Positions 44,428 to 52,244 of a stretch of 64,000 nt of DNA are shown piece by piece. The stretch spans positions 3,782,001 through 3,846,000 of the forward strand of contig NZ_CP102251.1 in the NCBI RefSeq assembly GCF_025145285.1, given 5' to 3'. This DNA comes from Alistipes onderdonkii. Lineage in GTDB: Bacteria > Bacteroidota > Bacteroidia > Bacteroidales > Rikenellaceae. Below the pieces are notes generated by a model. The model worked only from the letters and a program-made list of their open reading frames with translations, was not told where the DNA came from and did no database searches. The position numbers and the translations under genes were made by a program. Position 1 is the first letter of the stretch; every line of letters begins with the position of its first letter.

Positions 44428-44445
44428 GAAGCATATTATGCAAAA

Positions 44446-44490
44446 CGGCAGGAGCCGGAAGCGATGCTTCCGGCTCCTGCCGATATTTTT
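44446..44490 (+). terminator. terminator of the yicC-gmk-nadD-ddl operon
   Basis: A 17-bp perfect stem: 44446-44462 with 44466-44482, loop GAT, followed by ATATTTTT. Confidence 0.88.
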
Positions 44491-44573
44491 GCCGGACAAT
44501 GCCGGACATAAGGCGCGGGGCGCGGAGTTCCCGGGACAGCTCACGCCCCGGCGTATGCCCCTCCCGCGGGAAT

Positions 44574-45356
44574 CTATTTCTTGTCCTGGATGGCGTCGAC
44601 GGCGTCGATCACGGCTCCCCGGAAACGCTTGCGCTCCAGCTCCGCCACACCGACGATGGTCGTGCCGCCAGGCGAGCAGACGGCATCCTTCATCACGGCG
44701 GGATGCTGCCCCGTGGCGAGTTGCAGCTTTCCCGTACCGACGACCATCTGGCTGGCCATGCGGTAGGCATCGGCACGCACGATGCCGTGCTTGACGGCAG
44801 CGTCGGCCAGCGCCTCGATGAACATCGCCACGAAGGCCGGGCCGCAACCGCAGACCGTCCCCGCAATGCCGAGCTGGGCGGTATCCACCGTCACCACGAG
44901 CCCCACATGCGACAGCAACGCCTGCACCGACTGCCACTCGGCTTCGGACAGCGAATGGCGGCGTTCGCAGACGACGATACCCTCGCAGACCGCCACGGGC
45001 GTATTGGGAATCGTGCTGAGGTGATGCGTCCCGGGCGCGAGGATCTCCTCGTAGCGGTCGAACGTCATCCCGGCGGCTACCGAAACGACGACCTTGCCTG
45101 CCAGCATCCCTTTGACGGGGGCCAGCACGGCTTCGACCTGGTACGGTTTCACCGCCACGACCACCACGTCGGCGAACCCCGCGACTCCTGCGGCATCGTC
45201 GAAAGCGAGGAACCCGTGGGGTTCCGTATTACGGTGCAGCTTCGCCCGGTCGCGGGCGCATGCGCCGATCTGCCCGGGCTGCAAGGCCCCCGATGCGGCA
45301 AGTCCCGCGGCCAGGGCCTGCGCCATGTTTCCGAATCCGATAAATCCTACCTTCAT
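44574..45356 (-). CDS. proC: pyrroline-5-carboxylate reductase
   Basis: A 260-residue enzyme for the last step of proline synthesis. N-terminal MKVGFIGFGNMAQALAAGL binds NADPH. The C-terminal MKDAVCSPGGTTIVGVAELE is the ProC signature. Length is normal. It follows yggS by 4 nt, a frequent pairing. Confidence 0.94.
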   Translation of the reverse strand: MKVGFIGFGNMAQALAAGLAASGALQPGQIGACARDRAKLHRNTEPHGFLAFDDAAGVAGFADVVVVAVKPYQVEAVLAPVKGMLAGKVVVSVAAGMTFDRYEEILAPGTHHLSTIPNTPVAVCEGIVVCERRHSLSEAEWQSVQALLSHVGLVVTVDTAQLGIAGTVCGCGPAFVAMFIEALADAAVKHGIVRADAYRMASQMVVGTGKLQLATGQHPAVMKDAVCSPGGTTIVGVAELERKRFRGAVIDAVDAIQDKK

Positions 45357-45360
45357 ATCA

Positions 45361-46029
45361 TCATTGTTTGGAATAATCTCTCTCCCCGAATATCAACGAC
45401 CCGACGCGCACCATCGTCGAGCCGCACTCGACGGCAATGGGGTAGTCGTGCGACATGCCCATCGACAGGGTGTTGAACCGCGCCCCGAAATTGGGCTGCA
45501 ACAGGTCGAAACAGCGTTTCAGTTCCCTGAAATCGCGGCGTATCACCTCCCCGTCGTCGGTATTGGTCGCAATGCCCATCACGCCGCGTACGCAGATGTT
45601 CGGCATCTGCGCGAACGGCGCCGTGCGGAGGTAGTGCATCAGGTCGTCCAGTTCCCAGCCCGATTTGCTCTCCTCGTCGGCGACGCGGATTTCGAGCAGT
45701 ATCTCGATCGTGCGGCCGCATTTGGCGGCTTCGCGCTGGATAGTCCCGGCCAGCCGCGCGCTGTCGACCGAATGGATCAGCGACACGAACGGGGCGATAT
45801 ACTTCACCTTGTTGGTCTGCAGGTGGCCGATCATGTGCCACTCGATATCCTTGGGCAGCACGTCGTATTTTTCACGCAGCTCCTGCGGACGGCTCTCGCC
45901 GAAAATGCGGTGCCCGGCATCGTAGGCCTCGCGGATCGCCCCGGCGGGGTGGGTCTTCGACACGGCGACCAGCGTGACATCCTCGGGCAGCGTGCCGCGC
46001 ACGAAGGACAATTGGTATGCTATCGACAT
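45361..46029 (-). CDS. YggS-family PLP homeostasis protein
   Basis: A 222-residue single-domain PLP-binding protein. The PLP lysine lies in VTLVAVSKTHP (about 18-28). FGESRPQELREK, WHMIGHLQTNKVKYI and LSMGMSHDYPIAVECGSTMVRVGSLIFG are the family motifs. It controls free PLP level rather than catalysing a known reaction. The start at 46029 gives MSIAYQLSFV; the longer frame has no support. Confidence 0.92.
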   Translation of the reverse strand: MSIAYQLSFVRGTLPEDVTLVAVSKTHPAGAIREAYDAGHRIFGESRPQELREKYDVLPKDIEWHMIGHLQTNKVKYIAPFVSLIHSVDSARLAGTIQREAAKCGRTIEILLEIRVADEESKSGWELDDLMHYLRTAPFAQMPNICVRGVMGIATNTDDGEVIRRDFRELKRCFDLLQPNFGARFNTLSMGMSHDYPIAVECGSTMVRVGSLIFGERDYSKQ

Positions 46030-46084
46030 AATCTGTTCGGTTTTGGTGTGTAAAAATACGCAAAATTCGTACAAGACGAAACAA

Positions 46085-46103
46085 GCCCGGAAAAATTCCG
46101 GGC
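46085..46103 (-). terminator. terminator after the 46146-47402 lipoprotein gene
   Basis: GCCCGGAA (46085-46092) pairs with TTCCGGGC (46096-46103) over a 3-nt loop. The minus-strand tail is TTGTTTCG. Confidence 0.6.
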
Positions 46104-46145
46104 CTGCATACCGTTTTATCCGTCCGCTATCCCGTCCCGGACGGG

Positions 46146-47402
46146 TTATCGGGCCAATACGATTTCGGAGCAGGGGACGGCTCCGTCCAAGACCCGCTCC
46201 GAGCCGGACTCCATGTCGTAGACCCGGATCCGGTTGCCGCCGTCGCCGGTGTCGCAGAGCATGAATATCTCCTCGGTCTTCCCGCCGTCATGACGAACGG
46301 CGATCGAGCGGACGGTGGCCTGCACCGTCGCCAGCGTCCTGTCGAACTCCATCGACACGGGATTATACAGACGCAGTTCGGTCACACCGTCCTTCGACAC
46401 GGCATAGCCGCCGACGGCGTAATAGATCTCGCCGTCCTGCCCTTTGTCCAGCACTCCGAACGGCACCATCGCGTCGGCCTGTTCGGCATCGCCCGTTTTT
46501 ACGGCGAATCCCCCGCCGTCGATGAGGCCGGTAAGCACCAGCGGGGTACAGGTATCCGGGGCAGTGCGTGCCGCGAGCAGGAGGTAACCGCCGTAGACGG
46601 TCACGAAAGGATTTTCGCCCAGCATCTCGGGCGCAATGTCCGAAGGCAGCATCCACGACGGGGGCACAGGTGCAACGTTGGTACGGGTCATATTCAGCTC
46701 CATCAGCACGAGCCGCCCGTCCTCACAGCGCAGGAACGCTGCGGAATTGCCGAGCGTACCCGCCACGGCGACATTGTCGTAGCCCGAATCCCGGAAATAA
46801 CGCATCGTGAGGTCGTAGAACGCCGCGGCGCCGATATTGCCGCCGGGCGCCAGGCCATAGATACGGTTCGAGCCGGGGGTATTCACCACGCACCGCATCC
46901 CCTCGGGGACACCCAGGGTTTCGATGCGCGTCAGCCCGCCGGTCGCCATGTCGATGCGGTCGACCGCCGTTTCGCCCGTAAGGCATTGTGCGACGCCGTA
47001 GAGCGACGGCTCCTCGGGCGGGCGGCCGTCGGATACGGATATTTTACCCAGCGTCATGGCCTTGCCGCGGCGGAAGAGCTTCACCTCGGTCGTAGAGGCG
47101 GGGTAGCCTCCGGGGGCCAGGAACGTAATGTCCAATTCGGTATGTTTCGTCACGACGGCCCAGACACCGTCGGCATATCCTTCCGGGAGAGCCGCCTGCG
47201 ACAGGGGCCACGCGATCCGCAGCATGATGTCGTCGTCGGCCTCGAAGCCGCGCGCCGAAACGGTCACCTCGTCGCCGGGCACGAAAAGCTGCGATGACGG
47301 GGGCATCACCACGTCGGTGACGAACGGCGCACCATCGCCCTCGTCCGTGGTACATGCCAGCAGGAAAAGCCCGAAAAAGGATAAAAACAATAGTTTCTTC
47401 AT
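46146..47402 (-). CDS. lipoprotein of unknown function, beta-propeller-like
   Basis: A 418-residue lipoprotein with signal MKKLLFLSFFGLFLLAC and lipobox cysteine near residue 17. An Ig/IPT-like domain follows (about 25-115). The rest alternates short hydrophobic strands and turns in a way that suggests a beta-propeller (for example IDMATGGLTRIETLG, IRVYDMESGSERV). I do not recognise a specific family. The start was placed at the signal peptide; a nine-G tract lies 37-45 nt upstream of it. Confidence 0.65.
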   Translation of the reverse strand: MKKLLFLSFFGLFLLACTTDEGDGAPFVTDVVMPPSSQLFVPGDEVTVSARGFEADDDIMLRIAWPLSQAALPEGYADGVWAVVTKHTELDITFLAPGGYPASTTEVKLFRRGKAMTLGKISVSDGRPPEEPSLYGVAQCLTGETAVDRIDMATGGLTRIETLGVPEGMRCVVNTPGSNRIYGLAPGGNIGAAAFYDLTMRYFRDSGYDNVAVAGTLGNSAAFLRCEDGRLVLMELNMTRTNVAPVPPSWMLPSDIAPEMLGENPFVTVYGGYLLLAARTAPDTCTPLVLTGLIDGGGFAVKTGDAEQADAMVPFGVLDKGQDGEIYYAVGGYAVSKDGVTELRLYNPVSMEFDRTLATVQATVRSIAVRHDGGKTEEIFMLCDTGDGGNRIRVYDMESGSERVLDGAVPCSEIVLAR

Positions 47403-47438
47403 ATAACCTACTATATAACAATTACATACCTCCGCACC

Positions 47439-47447
47439 GGGGGGGGG
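47439..47447 (+). repeat. nine-G homopolymer upstream of the lipoprotein gene
   Basis: GGGGGGGGG, 37 nt from the minus-strand start codon at 47402. The tract would lie in the promoter or 5' leader of that gene. Confidence 0.7.
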
Positions 47448-47542
47448 TATCCGCCGGAATGCAATGCGCTTGCATACGTCGTAAAGATATGACATAAAGC
47501 CCTAATATCCAAATAAAATACGACATATCGTACCCGCTGCGT

Positions 47543-47573
47543 TTTGCCGTTTAGGATTTGTTTCGTACATTTG
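47543..47573 (+). promoter_or_regulatory. promoter of the C69 peptidase gene
   Basis: TTTG (47543-47546), 19 nt, then TACATTTG (47566-47573): a full consensus match. The start codon is 20 nt further. Confidence 0.85.
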
Positions 47574-47593
47574 GGATCAAAACCGGAAAACCT

Positions 47594-49288
47594 ATGAGAA
47601 AACTCCAGTATTGCCTCGCGGCGGCAGCCCTCTTCACCTATGGCGCAGCCGCAGCCTGTACCAATTTCATCGTAACCAAAGGGGCATCGACCGACGGCTC
47701 GGCCATGGTCTCCTATGCCGCCGATTCGCACGCGCTCTACGGCGCCCTGTACCACACCCCCGGCGGGAAATTCAGGGCCGGGGCCATGCTGCCCGTCTAC
47801 GAGTGGGACACGGGACGCTACCTGACGGACATCCCGCAGGCGGGCGAAACCTATTCGACCGTCGGCAACATGAACGAACATTCGCTCATCATCGGCGAAA
47901 CGACCTACGGAGGCCGCCCGGAGCTGGAGGACTCGACCGGACTGATCGACTACGGGTCGCTGATCTACATCACGCTCCAGCGCGCCAAGACCGCCCGCGA
48001 GGCGATCCTCACGATCGCCGAGCTGGCGAACACCTACGGATATGCCTCGAGCGGCGAGTCGTTCTCGATCGTCGACCCCGAAGAGGCGTGGATCATGGAG
48101 CTGATCGGCAAGGGCTACAAGGACGACGGCAAGGGCGGCAACGCCCGCAAGGGCATCGTATGGGTGGCCCGCCGCATCCCCGACGGCTATGTCTCGGCGC
48201 ACGCCAACCAGGCGCGTATCACGACCTTCCCGAAGGACGACCCCGAGAACTGCCTCTATTCGCCCGACGTGGCGGCGTTCGCCCGCGAGATGGGTTACTA
48301 CGACGGCACGGACGAGGATTTCAGTTTCTGCGAAGCCTACGCCCCGGCCGATTTCGGCGCGCTGCGAGGCTGCGAGGCCCGCGTGTGGGCATTCTTCCGC
48401 ACGGTGGCCGACGGAATGGACAAATACGTGGACTATGCGATGGGGCACAATGCCGAAAACCGCATGCCCCTGTGGGTGAAACCCCGCACGAAGGTGTCGC
48501 CCAAGGTAGTCTTCGACTGCATGCGCGACCACTACGAAGGCACGCCGATGGACATGACCACCGACATAGGCGCCGGGGGCAGCGCATGCCCCTACCGCTG
48601 GCGTCCGATGTATTTCGAGGTCGACGGCGTGGAATACTGCAACGAACGTGCGACGGCCACGCAGCAGACCGGCTTCTGGTTCGTGGCGCAGGCACGCCCC
48701 GACGTGCCCGACAACATGGGCATCCTCTGGTTCGGCGTGGACGATGCGGCCACGTCGTGCCTGACGCCCATCTACTGCTGCACGCAGGGCGTCCCCGAGT
48801 GCCTGAGCGAAGGCAACGGCTCGATGCTCGAATATTCGCCGACGTCGGCGTTCTGGCTCTTCAACCGCGTTTCGAACTTCGCCTACCTGCGTTACGACAT
48901 GATCGCGGGCGACATCCGCAAGGTCGTGGACAAATGGGAAAACGAGGCGCTCCGCCTGGTGCGCGACGTCGATGCCGAGGCGATGACGCTCTCGCCCAAG
49001 GCCCGCGGCAAATTCCTCTCGGAGTTCAGCATCGCCACGGCGCAGCAGTTGTTCGACCGCTGGTCGAAGCTCGACAAGTACCTGCTGGTGAAATACATGG
49101 ACGGCAACGTGAAAAGCGAACATGCGGGCGTGCTGGAATACCTCGACGGCAAGGGCGGCCCGGCGCATTTCGTGGACAACGGCAACGGCAAACAGATCCC
49201 CGACAAGATCCAGTTCCCGGGTTACGGCGAGAAGTGGAAACGTGCCGTGGCCAAAGACAACGGAGAAATACTCAAAGTGATAAAATAG
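47594..49288 (+). CDS. C69-family dipeptidase
   Basis: A 564-residue secreted peptidase. The signal peptide ends at about 21, and the next residue, the Cys of ACTNFIVTKGASTDGS, is the probable N-terminal nucleophile exposed by processing, as in Ntn-type C69 enzymes. Further family text is SFSIVDPEEAWIMELIG and FWLFNRVSNFAYLRYD. It would cut dipeptides in the periplasm. The ATG at 47594 was chosen for the signal peptide and promoter. Confidence 0.9.
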   Translation: MRKLQYCLAAAALFTYGAAAACTNFIVTKGASTDGSAMVSYAADSHALYGALYHTPGGKFRAGAMLPVYEWDTGRYLTDIPQAGETYSTVGNMNEHSLIIGETTYGGRPELEDSTGLIDYGSLIYITLQRAKTAREAILTIAELANTYGYASSGESFSIVDPEEAWIMELIGKGYKDDGKGGNARKGIVWVARRIPDGYVSAHANQARITTFPKDDPENCLYSPDVAAFAREMGYYDGTDEDFSFCEAYAPADFGALRGCEARVWAFFRTVADGMDKYVDYAMGHNAENRMPLWVKPRTKVSPKVVFDCMRDHYEGTPMDMTTDIGAGGSACPYRWRPMYFEVDGVEYCNERATATQQTGFWFVAQARPDVPDNMGILWFGVDDAATSCLTPIYCCTQGVPECLSEGNGSMLEYSPTSAFWLFNRVSNFAYLRYDMIAGDIRKVVDKWENEALRLVRDVDAEAMTLSPKARGKFLSEFSIATAQQLFDRWSKLDKYLLVKYMDGNVKSEHAGVLEYLDGKGGPAHFVDNGNGKQIPDKIQFPGYGEKWKRAVAKDNGEILKVIK

Positions 49289-49292
49289 AGCT

Positions 49293-50669
49293 ATGAAATA
49301 CGATATCATCGTCGTAGGAAGCGGCCCGGGCGGCTATGTGGCCGCAATCCGGGCTTCGCAGCTGGGACGGAAGGTCGCACTCGTGGAGCGTGCCGAGGCG
49401 GGCGGCGTATGCCTCAACTGGGGCTGCATCCCGACCAAGGCGCTGCTGAAAAGCGCACAGGTCTACACCTATTGCAAATCGGCGGAGCATTACGGGCTCA
49501 CCCTCGCGGGCGAGGTGTGCCCCGACCCGGAAAAGATCGTGGCGCGCTCGCGCGGCGTGGCCGAAACCATGTCCAAGGGCGTGGCCTTCCTGCTGAAGAA
49601 AAACAACATAGACCTCATACAGGGCTTCGGGCGCCTGACGGCGGCAGGCAGGCTCGAGGTCGACGGCACGCACTACGAAGCCGACCATATCATCCTCGCC
49701 ACGGGGGCGCGCCCGCGCGAAATGGCGTTCATGCCCATTGACGGCCGGCACGTGATTTCGTCGCGCCAGGCGCTGACGCTCACCCGGCTGCCCGAAACGA
49801 TGATCGTCGTAGGCTCGGGCGCCATCGGCAGCGAGTTCGCGTGGTTCTACGCCGCGCTGGGCGTGAAGGTCACCGTGGTGGAGTACATGCCCCGCATGAT
49901 GCCGCTCGAGGACGAGGAGGTGTCGAAGGCGATGGAGCGCGCATTCCGCAAACTGCGGGCGGCGGTGATGACCTCGACGACCGTGAAATCGGTCAGGGTC
50001 AACGCCGAAGGGCGCTGCGAGGTCGAGATCGAGGGCAAAAAGGGCCCCGAAACCCTGACGGCGGACATCGTGCTCTCGGCCGTGGGGATCAAGTCCAACA
50101 TCGAGGGGATCGGCCTCGAAGAGCTGGGTATCGCCGTGGAGCGCGACAAAGTGCTCGTCGACCGGTTCTACCGCACCAATGTTCCGGGCGTATACGCCAT
50201 CGGCGACATCGTGGGCGGCCCGGCGCTGGCGCACGTAGCCTCGGCCGAGGGTATCTGCTGCGTAGAGGCCATCTGCGGGCTGGATCCAGCACCGGTGGAT
50301 TATTCGGCCATCCCGTCGTGCGTATTCACCTCGCCCGAGGTGGCTTCGGTCGGCATGACCGAGCAGCAGGCGCAGGAGAGGGGCATCGCCTATAAGGTAG
50401 GGCGTTTCCCGTTCACGGCATCGGGCAAGGCGACCGCCGCGGGCGACCGCGACGGCTTCGTGAAGCTCCTCTTCGGCGAGGACGACACCCTGCTGGGGGC
50501 GCACATGGTCGGACAGAACGTCACCGAGATGATCGCCGAGCCGACGCTGGCACGCATGCTGGGCGCCACGGCACACCGGATCGCCCGCACGATACACGCC
50601 CACCCGACGATGAACGAAGGGGTCATGGAGGCCGCCGAGGCGGCATTGGGGGAGGCCATACACCTCTGA
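49293..50669 (+). CDS. lpdA: dihydrolipoyl dehydrogenase
   Basis: A 458-residue FAD/NAD disulfide oxidoreductase. The FAD motif is IVVGSGPGGYVAAIRAS (about 6-22), the redox disulfide is GGVCLNWGC (about 38-46), the NAD site is MIVVGSGAIGSEFA, and the C-terminal HAHPTMNEGVMEAAE supplies the catalytic His-Glu. It would reoxidise lipoamide in a 2-oxoacid dehydrogenase or glycine cleavage complex; no E1 or E2 gene is in the window. It starts 4 nt after the C69 gene. Confidence 0.93.
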   Translation: MKYDIIVVGSGPGGYVAAIRASQLGRKVALVERAEAGGVCLNWGCIPTKALLKSAQVYTYCKSAEHYGLTLAGEVCPDPEKIVARSRGVAETMSKGVAFLLKKNNIDLIQGFGRLTAAGRLEVDGTHYEADHIILATGARPREMAFMPIDGRHVISSRQALTLTRLPETMIVVGSGAIGSEFAWFYAALGVKVTVVEYMPRMMPLEDEEVSKAMERAFRKLRAAVMTSTTVKSVRVNAEGRCEVEIEGKKGPETLTADIVLSAVGIKSNIEGIGLEELGIAVERDKVLVDRFYRTNVPGVYAIGDIVGGPALAHVASAEGICCVEAICGLDPAPVDYSAIPSCVFTSPEVASVGMTEQQAQERGIAYKVGRFPFTASGKATAAGDRDGFVKLLFGEDDTLLGAHMVGQNVTEMIAEPTLARMLGATAHRIARTIHAHPTMNEGVMEAAEAALGEAIHL

Positions 50670-50924
50670 GCCCGCCGGGAATAAATCGCACAGGGCGCAT
50701 AGTCAGGGAGCACCCGGCGACCTCCGCCAGCCCCTTGAAAACAGCAGGCCACGGATCACCAAGCACCATCGGTCGATCTACGGCCGGGAAGTGCAGGCTG
50801 CGACCCGTGCCTTTTTGCCATCCCAGTTTATTGTGCCGATAAAACACAATGGCTGAATACGAATTCACAAATCCGTACGTTAGATAAATACTATCACAAA
50901 CCTGCCGGAGAGTTTATATTGAAA

Positions 50925-50965
50925 GGTCACTTACGGGTATATATCGACTCGAATCGGCCATGCAT
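50925..50965 (+). repeat. imperfect direct repeat, copy A
   Basis: GGTCACTTACGGGTATATA, then CGACTCGAATCGGCCA-like sequence. About 85 percent like copy B at 51083-51120, in the same orientation, 158 bp apart. Confidence 0.6.
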
Positions 50966-50979
50966 TTGCGGTAGTTTCT

Positions 50980-51010
50980 GTTTCCCCATTCGTTTTCCGG
51001 ATGGGGAAAC
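50980..51010 (+). repeat. inverted repeat in the lpdA-GH18 intergenic region
   Basis: GTTTCCCCAT (50980-50989) and ATGGGGAAAC (51001-51010), 11-nt loop. It could end lpdA transcription, though no T run follows. Confidence 0.5.
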
Positions 51011-51039
51011 ACATTTTCTATCCCCCCCCCTTCGCCGGC

Positions 51040-51075
51040 AAAAAACGACCCGCACACCTGTCAGGTGTGCGGGTC
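51040..51075 (-). terminator. terminator of the GH18 glycan locus
   Basis: GACCCGCACACCTG (51047-51060) and its exact complement (51062-51075). On the minus strand it is followed by CG and six T (51040-51045). It lies 67 nt past the GH18 stop. Confidence 0.85.
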
Positions 51076-51082
51076 TGGAATC

Positions 51083-51120
51083 GGTCACTTTCGGGTATAT
51101 AACCAACTCAAATCAGCCAA
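51083..51120 (+). repeat. imperfect direct repeat, copy B
   Basis: GGTCACTTTCGGGTATATA, then ACCAACTCAAATCAGCCA-like sequence, lying in the 3' untranslated part of the glycan operon between the GH18 stop and its terminator. Confidence 0.6.
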
Positions 51121-51141
51121 TGCGAACACATCGCCATCATG

Positions 51142-52143
51142 TTATTCCACTTCGTCCATGGTGATTTCATACCCGGACGGAACGAAAGTCCAGTCCTGCG
51201 AACGGTTACCGTTGTCGCAGGTGACGTTGGTTTCACCCCAGGCACCGTCGGCGATCGCCTTGAACAGCGGCAGCGGATCGGCTTGGCTTCTCGTACGCAG
51301 GTTGAAATGCATGATCGAACCGTAACCGGCTTCGGCCAATTCATAGGCATAATCACCGTAACGTGTTACATTTCCAATAGAACCCAGATTGATCGATAGC
51401 GGAGCGAAACGATCCTTGGTTACGCCGGAAATACCGATAGAGGTGCTGTAGCCGAAGTTGGCATAAGCATGGTCGATCTGGGCGCCGGCCGTCGCATTGA
51501 TCTGCGAAGAACCGTAATTGCCCCACTGGAATACGGTGATGAGCTTTCCGGCGGGCATCAGGTTGCGCAACTTGGTGATAATGCTGCCGAACGAACCGCT
51601 GATGAGCGAGGACGAGTAGTTGGAGTATTCGTCGTCGAACCCGATTCCGTCCAGACCGTATTTCTCAACGGCATGGGCCAGGATCTTGGCGAACTTCGTG
51701 GTCTGGGTATCGTTCATGTTGGCGACACCGATGCCCTGCCAGTCGCCCAGCACGGTCAGCACCACCTTGATGCCTTTGGCCTGCAACCCCTGGACATACG
51801 TCGCGGCGCCGCCGTTTTCGAGCAGGTTGGTCATCTTGTCGTTCAGGTAGAGCGTAGGCTCGACAACGCCGTTCACCGTCCGCTTGTGGATGTTCGATGC
51901 GAAAAACTCCACGATGTCGGCATAGGGCTTGCCATTAGGAAGTTTGTAATCCCCGGCGTTGAGCGGGTTCACGTCATTGGTCTCGACATAGATCGTGACC
52001 GTCGGAGTCTTGTCCCCGTAAGCACGCGTTTCGACGACGGGTTCCTGAGCCTTGTCCATCGTCGGTTCCTCTGCCTGCTGGCAGGAGAACATCATACCGG
52101 CGCCCATCACGAGGGCTGCCATCAGTTTAAAAGTCTTTTTCAT
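51142..52143 (-). CDS. GH18 endo-beta-N-acetylglucosaminidase (EndoH-like lipoprotein)
   Basis: A 333-residue lipoprotein with signal peptide and lipobox Cys at C21. The single GH18 domain (about 45-325) resembles EndoH/EndoF1. The catalytic motif DGIGFDDE is intact (165-172), with E172 the acid. VVLTVLGDWQGIG (about 127-139) is the preceding conserved strand. It should cut between the two core GlcNAc residues of N-glycans at the cell surface. It is the last gene of the locus. Confidence 0.9.
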   Translation of the reverse strand: MKKTFKLMAALVMGAGMMFSCQQAEEPTMDKAQEPVVETRAYGDKTPTVTIYVETNDVNPLNAGDYKLPNGKPYADIVEFFASNIHKRTVNGVVEPTLYLNDKMTNLLENGGAATYVQGLQAKGIKVVLTVLGDWQGIGVANMNDTQTTKFAKILAHAVEKYGLDGIGFDDEYSNYSSSLISGSFGSIITKLRNLMPAGKLITVFQWGNYGSSQINATAGAQIDHAYANFGYSTSIGISGVTKDRFAPLSINLGSIGNVTRYGDYAYELAEAGYGSIMHFNLRTRSQADPLPLFKAIADGAWGETNVTCDNGNRSQDWTFVPSGYEITMDEVE

Positions 52144-52244
52144 AATTCAAGTGAAATTAGTAATAAAATAAGGTTGTTTGTCGCTCCGGTTAAGGAGCCG
52201 TGAGAGAGTGATTAGGGAAGTTCGATATGTCGCATCGACCGATT

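Larger units (their letters stand above)
50670..51039 (+). other. intergenic region with repeats and hairpins, no gene
   Basis: Between lpdA and the glycan locus. No open frame here has gene-like features. It holds the first copy of an imperfect direct repeat, an inverted repeat and a nine-C tract (51022-51030), each listed separately. The first 250 bases show nothing recognisable. Confidence 0.6.

Noticed and set aside
47411..49309. 632-codon minus-strand open frame opposite the C69 gene
   Set aside because: His/Val/Arg-rich shadow of the C69 peptidase, with no signal peptide or motif and running past the plus-strand promoter.
50670..51141. Insertion-sequence remnant suggested by the direct repeats
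   Set aside because: No transposase fragment or terminal inverted repeats could be seen, so only the repeats are reported.
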